Part shown: piece after piece, positions 5,935 to 9,978 of the stretch
Layout of the letters: each line of letters opens with the position of its first letter
Position numbering within the stretch: the stretch's first letter is position 1
Assembly (NCBI GenBank): GCA_002169865.1
Contig: NHIC01000006.1
Span: 1 to 9,978 of the forward strand
Reading direction: 5' to 3'
DNA from: Flavobacteriaceae bacterium TMED179
GTDB taxonomy: Bacteria; Bacteroidota; Bacteroidia; Flavobacteriales; Flavobacteriaceae
DNA length: 9,978 nt
Program-made: the position numbers and the translations under genes
Notes under the pieces: generated by a model
The model's database searches: none
Seen by the model: the letters and a program-made list of their open reading frames with translations, nothing else
What the model was told of the DNA's origin: nothing

Positions 5935-7416
5935 ATGAAAAAAAATATCTTATTACTGTTTTCTTTTATTTCTTTTTTAATCCAAGCTCAAAAAAGAGAA
6001 CTGCCTGTTGATACTTTGGTGATTACAAATCATGTTTCAACTATAAAAGGGGAAAAAGTGGAATATGAAGCACAAACTGGCACACAACCAGTTTGGGATG
6101 ATGACGGTAATCCAATTGCAAGTTTATTCTATACCTATTACAGAAGAATAGATATAAAGAATATAAGCGAACGACCCATTATTTTTTCTTTTAATGGTGG
6201 TCCTGGCTCAGCGTCAGTATGGATGCATCTTGCTTATACAGGTCCAAAAATCCTTAAAATAGATGATGAAGGTTACCCCATACAACCCTATGGTTATAAA
6301 ACTAATACTAATTCAATCTTAGATGTTGCTGATATTGTTTTTATTAATCCAGTTAATACAGCATATTCAAGAATACTTGAAATTGATGATAAAAAAGCTG
6401 AAAGAGAAATCTTTTTTGGAATTAATGAAGATATTGAATATCTCGCTGAATGGCTGAATACTTTTGTAAATAGAAAACAGCGTTGGGAATCTCCAAAATA
6501 TCTAATTGGTGAAAGTTATGGAGGTACTCGTGTTATGGGGTTGTCTGCTGCACTTCAGGAGAATCAATGGATGTATTTAAATGGAATTATTATGGTTTCT
6601 CCTGCAGACTATAGGGTTATTCGTGTGGGAGGTCCAGTGTCTTCAGCATTAAACCTACCTTATTTTACAGCTGCAGCCTGGTATCATAACCAATTAGCTT
6701 CTGATCTTCAACAAAAAGACCTTTTAAATATTCTTCCAGAAGTAGAAGAATTCACCATTAATAGATTAATCCCTGCACTTAGCAAGGGTGGTTTTATATC
6801 AGATACAGAACTTAAATCAGTAGCTTCTAAAATGGCTCTTTATTCAGGTCTTTCAGAAAAATCTATAATTCAAAATAATCTAGATGTCTCAACAAATTTT
6901 TTCTGGAAAGATTTATTACGAGACCAGGGAATGACTATTGGAAGATTAGACTCACGTTATTTAGGAATTGATAAGAAAGAAGTTGGAGTTCGTCCAGATT
7001 ATAACTCAGAATTGAGGTCTTGGGAGCATTCATTTACTCCTGCTATTAATCACTACATTCAAAAAGAACTAAAATTTAAGACTGACCTTAAATATAATAT
7101 TTTTGGACCCGTTCATCCATGGAATAATGACAATGATAATACTAGAGAGGATTTGCGGCGAGCAATGGCAGAAAATCCATACTTAAAAGTTCTATTTCAA
7201 TCAGGTTACTATGATGGTGCAACAACTTACTTCAATGCCAAATACACTATGTGGCAGGTAGATCCAAGCGGGAAAATGAAGGATCGTTTTTACTTTAAGG
7301 GTTATCGCAGTGGACATATGATGTATCTTCGAAATGAAGATTTAATTAAAGCTAATGACGATCTTAGAACTTTTATTTTAAACACTACCACAAAAGGAAA
7401 ACCCGCTAAGTATTAA
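5935..7416 (+). CDS. Exported serine carboxypeptidase, peptidase family S10
   Basis: A 493-residue secreted exopeptidase that removes C-terminal residues from peptides. Signal peptide: residues 1-18 (MKKNILLLFSFISFLIQA), cleaved before Gln19. The oxyanion-hole motif FNGGPGSAS comes early in the mature part. The catalytic triad is Ser194 in GESYGG, Asp427 in SGYYDGATT and His461 in YRSGHMMYL, in the order and spacing of family S10. I chose the ATG at 5935: a longer reading from TTG at 5887 would begin inside the terminator hairpin and put 16 unlikely residues before a perfect signal peptide. The gene lies 61 nt after the OmpA stop codon with the terminator between, so it depends on read-through or on a promoter inside the OmpA 3' end that I cannot see. 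It converges on the TIM-barrel gene with only 10 nt between stop codons. A role in peptide feeding is inferred. Confidence 0.93.
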   Translation: MKKNILLLFSFISFLIQAQKRELPVDTLVITNHVSTIKGEKVEYEAQTGTQPVWDDDGNPIASLFYTYYRRIDIKNISERPIIFSFNGGPGSASVWMHLAYTGPKILKIDDEGYPIQPYGYKTNTNSILDVADIVFINPVNTAYSRILEIDDKKAEREIFFGINEDIEYLAEWLNTFVNRKQRWESPKYLIGESYGGTRVMGLSAALQENQWMYLNGIIMVSPADYRVIRVGGPVSSALNLPYFTAAAWYHNQLASDLQQKDLLNILPEVEEFTINRLIPALSKGGFISDTELKSVASKMALYSGLSEKSIIQNNLDVSTNFFWKDLLRDQGMTIGRLDSRYLGIDKKEVGVRPDYNSELRSWEHSFTPAINHYIQKELKFKTDLKYNIFGPVHPWNNDNDNTREDLRRAMAENPYLKVLFQSGYYDGATTYFNAKYTMWQVDPSGKMKDRFYFKGYRSGHMMYLRNEDLIKANDDLRTFILNTTTKGKPAKY

Positions 7417-7426
7417 AGATATTTTT

Positions 7427-8332
7427 CTATATGTCGCATAGTTCAACAGCGGTCCTTAAAGAATTAATGCCGCCATTAGTTCTATCAAGTGGGATAAATT
7501 CTTGTGCAACTACCCCATTAAAACCTGTTTCATAAATAGCTTTCATAATTGCCGGATAATACAACTCCTGTTTTTTATCTAATTCATTTCGCCCAGGGAC
7601 ACCTGCTGTATGATAATGTCCATAATATTTATGATTTTCTTGAATAGTATGGATTAAATCACCTTCCATTATTTGCATGTGATAAATATCGTAGAGTAAT
7701 TTAAAATTATCTGAGTCTAAGGACTTGCAAAGAGAAACACCCCAATTAGAATTGTCACACATGTAATCAGGATGGTTTATTTTTGAATTCAATAGTTCCA
7801 TCTGCAATATAACTCCATGGTCTTCAGCTACAGGAATAATTTGACTTAACCCTTCAATACAGTTATCTAAACCTTCACTATCACTCATTCCTCTTCTGTT
7901 GCCACTAAAACAAATTAAATTTGTCCATCCTGCTTCAGCAACAAGCTTAATGTGTCTTTTATAATGTGATATCAGATCCTTATGAAATTTCTTATCACAC
8001 CAACCGTTAGTTAGACTTCGAGTTAATTTACCTTCTAAATCACCATAACACATTGTAGAGGTTAAATCATATTTTTTTAAAACATCCCATCCTTCTGCAC
8101 CTATAAGATCAATTCCTACCAACCCTAATTTCTTAGCTTCTTGTGCTAATTTTTCTAATGGCATTTTCCCATAACACCACTTACATACTGATTGATTAAT
8201 ATTTCCTTTTAATGGTTCTTTTATTGAATTTGTTGAAATCATATGGTTAAATTTTGGAAAAGCTAAGGTTGAAGAACCTAGTGCAAAGGTTTTGATAGCA
8301 TTTCGACGACTAATTTTAGATTTTTTACTCAT
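7427..8332 (-). CDS. Tat-exported TIM-barrel sugar isomerase/epimerase, hydroxypyruvate isomerase-like
   Basis: A 301-residue xylose isomerase-like TIM-barrel protein (AP endonuclease 2 superfamily). The N-terminus has a clear twin-arginine motif, SRRNAIK at 8-14, then the hydrophobic FALGSSTLAFP. After export the barrel starts near NQSVCKWCYGKMPLE. Features match hydroxypyruvate isomerases: LQMELLN (Glu179), LLYDIYHMQIMEGD (Asp215), HYHTAGVPGRNELD (His241) and VAQEFIP (Glu278), which together give the expected divalent-metal site. Cytoplasmic Hyi interconverts hydroxypyruvate and tartronate semialdehyde, but an exported copy beside sugar oxidoreductases more likely acts on an oxidised sugar or keto-sugar. 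It lies 46 nt after galE and is the last gene of this minus-strand set. Family assignment is firm; substrate unknown. Confidence 0.9.
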   Translation of the reverse strand: MSKKSKISRRNAIKTFALGSSTLAFPKFNHMISTNSIKEPLKGNINQSVCKWCYGKMPLEKLAQEAKKLGLVGIDLIGAEGWDVLKKYDLTSTMCYGDLEGKLTRSLTNGWCDKKFHKDLISHYKRHIKLVAEAGWTNLICFSGNRRGMSDSEGLDNCIEGLSQIIPVAEDHGVILQMELLNSKINHPDYMCDNSNWGVSLCKSLDSDNFKLLYDIYHMQIMEGDLIHTIQENHKYYGHYHTAGVPGRNELDKKQELYYPAIMKAIYETGFNGVVAQEFIPLDRTNGGINSLRTAVELCDI

Positions 8333-8378
8333 AGGAATTTACATAAATATATTGTGCCAAAGCAATTTAAAAAAAAAT

Positions 8379-9398
8379 TTACGATTTTCTATCTATTTCT
8401 TTCTCCCAATTCCAGGCACTCTGTAAAGCATCTTCTAAACTAAATTTTGCTTTCCAGCCCATCTGATTATTGATTTTATTTACATCTGCAAAGGCAGCAA
8501 CAGAATCCCCTTTACGAGGATCAGAAAATCTGTATGATACCGACTTACTTGTTATTTTCTCAAATGCATTAATAACTTCTAATACACTAACCCCATGTCC
8601 TGTTCCTACATTAAAAATTTCACAAGTCAGTTTTTTATCACAAGAGATTAAATAATAAATACTATCTATATGGGCTTGAGCTAGGTCCATTACATGAATA
8701 TAATCCCTAATACAGGTTCCATCAGGAGTATTGTAATTTGATCCAAACACTTTTAGGATTGGTCTTTTTCCTATAGCTGTTTGTGTCAAAAAGGGTACTA
8801 AATTTTGAGGAATCCCTTTTGGATATTCTCCAATTTTAGCTGAAGGGTGAGCTCCTATAGGATTAAAATATCGCAATAAAATTGCTTTAAAGCCTAAATG
8901 GGCTTCACAGCAATCTTCAATTATTTGCTCTCCTATCTGTTTTGTATATCCATAAGGAGAACTAGGAGGTTTAAGGGGGGTGTTTTCTTCTATTGGTAGT
9001 TTTGAAGCTTGTCCATATACCGTACATGATGAGCTAAATATTAGTGGTATACTTAATTCACATAATAACTCTAATAAATTTATTAGTCCTCCAATATTAT
9101 TTTCATAGTATTTTAAAGGGCTTTCTAAACTTTCACCTACAGCTTTATGAGCGGCAAAATGAATCACTCCATCAATATCTGTGTATTTTTTAAATAAATC
9201 TATGGTTTTATCTTTATCTTTAAGATCTAGAAGCTCAAAAACAGGTTTCTTTCCAGTAATAGCCCTAATACCTTCTAAAACTTCAATACGAGAATTATCA
9301 AGATTATCGATTGAGATGACCTCAACACCACTCTCTAAAAGCAATACAGTAACGTGCGAACCAATATATCCTAACCCCCCTGTTACTAAAATTTTCAA
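8379..9398 (-). CDS. galE: UDP-glucose 4-epimerase
   Basis: This cytoplasmic enzyme interconverts UDP-glucose and UDP-galactose with bound NAD, in the Leloir pathway and in supplying galactose for surface polysaccharides. It is 339 residues, the normal GalE length. The NAD motif GGLGYIGSH is at 7-15, followed by the IDNLDNS loop that binds the adenine ribose. The catalytic residues Ser124 (FSSSCTVYG), Tyr149 and Lys153 (PYGYTK) fall at the same numbers as in E. coli GalE. Further typical segments are LRYFNPIGAHPS, DGTCIRDYIHVMDLAQAH and FNVGTGHGVSVLEV, and the C-terminal GWKAKFSLEDAL. It sits 10 nt after the second Gfo/Idh gene, so they are probably one transcript. Unlike its neighbours it has no export signal. 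A related UDP-hexose epimerase remains possible, but the motif match is close. Confidence 0.94.
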   Translation of the reverse strand: MKILVTGGLGYIGSHVTVLLLESGVEVISIDNLDNSRIEVLEGIRAITGKKPVFELLDLKDKDKTIDLFKKYTDIDGVIHFAAHKAVGESLESPLKYYENNIGGLINLLELLCELSIPLIFSSSCTVYGQASKLPIEENTPLKPPSSPYGYTKQIGEQIIEDCCEAHLGFKAILLRYFNPIGAHPSAKIGEYPKGIPQNLVPFLTQTAIGKRPILKVFGSNYNTPDGTCIRDYIHVMDLAQAHIDSIYYLISCDKKLTCEIFNVGTGHGVSVLEVINAFEKITSKSVSYRFSDPRKGDSVAAFADVNKINNQMGWKAKFSLEDALQSAWNWEKEIDRKS

Positions 9399-9408
9399 TA
9401 GACAAAAG

Positions 9409-9978
9409 TTATGATAATTCCCACCCCTCTCTATAGTCTCGGGTTACAAATTGGTTGGCATCCTCTAGATTTGTTATTTTCATATTATCACCGTCCCAGG
9501 TTAATTTTTTCCTTCCAATAAAATTTGGAACCGGATAACCATACTGTTCTCTTAAAGACTTGCCTTCAAGCATATAGCTTCTTATAGCAATATTACCCAT
9601 TAAAACTGTCTCAGTAAGGGGGCCAGAGTAGTCAAAGCTAGATGTTAAATCTCTATGCTTTTGACTATCAAATCCATCTTTACAAGCATCAACCCATTTT
9701 CTTTGGTGGTTAAACTCTGGAACTAATTTCTTTTTCATATCACCCTTAATAACTTCTTCTCCTTTAAGATATAGTCTTGGATTATATCCATAATCATTAC
9801 AAGTTATTACCCCATTTTCCCCAATTATAATGACACCACCGTCATCGATTGGTACATCAGCAGGTAAAAACTCAGGGTGGAATGGCTTTATACCACCGTC
9901 CATCCAAGTCATTTGAATATCAGTATCATTTTTTTCTGTAGCTCCAAAAGTAAGTGAGACCGCTGCGGAAGGCGGGCA
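9409..9978 (-). CDS. Second Gfo/Idh/MocA family oxidoreductase, 5' end outside the window
   Basis: The C-terminal 189 residues of a sugar oxidoreductase; the reading frame runs open to the right edge (first complete codon TGC at 9976-9978, reading CPPSAAVSLTFGATEK). An internal Met at 9910-9912 is not the start, since in-frame conserved sequence continues upstream of it. Features are the substrate-domain core MTWMDGGIKPFHPEFLPAD, IIIGENGVITCNDYG (compare FIGEKGRLLLP in the other Gfo/Idh protein here), HQRKWVDACKDG and the closing LTETVLMGNIAIRS helix. The NAD-binding domain and any export signal lie beyond the window. It shares the overall plan of the protein at 2241-3584 but is clearly diverged, so it is a paralogue with another substrate or step. 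The GC-richer final 18 bases are ordinary coding sequence. galE follows after 10 nt. Confidence 0.9.
   Translation of the reverse strand, partial: CPPSAAVSLTFGATEKNDTDIQMTWMDGGIKPFHPEFLPADVPIDDGGVIIIGENGVITCNDYGYNPRLYLKGEEVIKGDMKKKLVPEFNHQRKWVDACKDGFDSQKHRDLTSSFDYSGPLTETVLMGNIAIRSYMLEGKSLREQYGYPVPNFIGRKKLTWDGDNMKITNLEDANQFVTRDYREGWELS

Noticed and set aside
7417..7426. Possible bidirectional terminator between the convergent S10 and TIM-barrel genes
   Set aside because: Only 10 nt separate the stop codons and no stable hairpin is visible there.
8333..8378. A/T runs and a short ATTG/CAAT repeat between galE and the TIM-barrel gene, considered as a promoter or terminator
   Set aside because: No TAnnTTTG match and no GC-containing stem; the 46-nt gap is compatible with co-transcription.
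8470..8655. Open plus-strand frame of 61 codons inside galE
   Set aside because: It lies wholly opposite well-conserved galE coding sequence and resembles no known protein.
9181..9414. Open plus-strand frame of 77 codons opposite the galE 5' part
   Set aside because: It is antisense to the galE NAD-binding domain, has no promoter or ribosome site, and its sequence is what galE codons give on the other strand.
9961..9978. Abrupt GC-rich tail at the right edge, suspected adapter or chimeric sequence
   Set aside because: Read on the minus strand it continues the Gfo/Idh frame without a break as CPPSAAVSL, which fits the family, so it is ordinary coding sequence.

Overview
The window is AT-rich, densely packed DNA from a member of the Bacteroidota, most likely a flavobacterium or relative. 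The signs are an OmpA-family protein with thrombospondin type 3 repeats, an exported S10 serine carboxypeptidase, Gfo/Idh/MocA enzymes with export signals, a DUF1080 lipoprotein, almost no Shine-Dalgarno sequences, and a TAnnTTTG-type promoter element. I saw no RNA genes, insertion sequences or CRISPR arrays.

Layout. (1) About 52-4361, minus strand: a tight four-gene operon read right to left, with gaps of 12, 19 and 9 nt. It encodes a DUF1080 lipoprotein, an exported Gfo/Idh/MocA oxidoreductase, a Tat-signal small subunit of the gluconate 2-dehydrogenase subunit 3 family, and an FAD-dependent GMC oxidoreductase. (2) 4362-4535: a 174-nt divergent control region. (3) 4536-7416, plus strand: an OmpA/TSP3 outer-membrane protein, a strong intrinsic terminator, then the S10 carboxypeptidase. 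(4) 7427-9978, minus strand: the 3' part of a second Gfo/Idh/MocA oxidoreductase cut by the right edge, then galE, then a Tat-signal TIM-barrel isomerase of the hydroxypyruvate isomerase-like type.

The two minus-strand blocks look like carbohydrate catabolism by oxidation rather than ordinary hydrolysis. A GMC dehydrogenase exported on its Tat-signal partner could make keto-glycosides. The DUF1080 protein, of a family linked to 3-keto-glycoside cleavage, could split them. Gfo/Idh and TIM-barrel enzymes could then process the keto sugars. Most of these proteins carry export signals, so the chemistry is probably periplasmic or envelope-bound. The substrate cannot be read from the sequence.

The left edge needs care. 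Bases 1-51 are an exact inverted copy of 2724-2774, inside the first Gfo/Idh gene. They supply the apparent C-terminal residues and stop codon of the GMC gene. This looks like a chimeric contig end (amplification or assembly fold-back), so the true 3' end of the GMC gene and whatever lies beyond it are not in this window.
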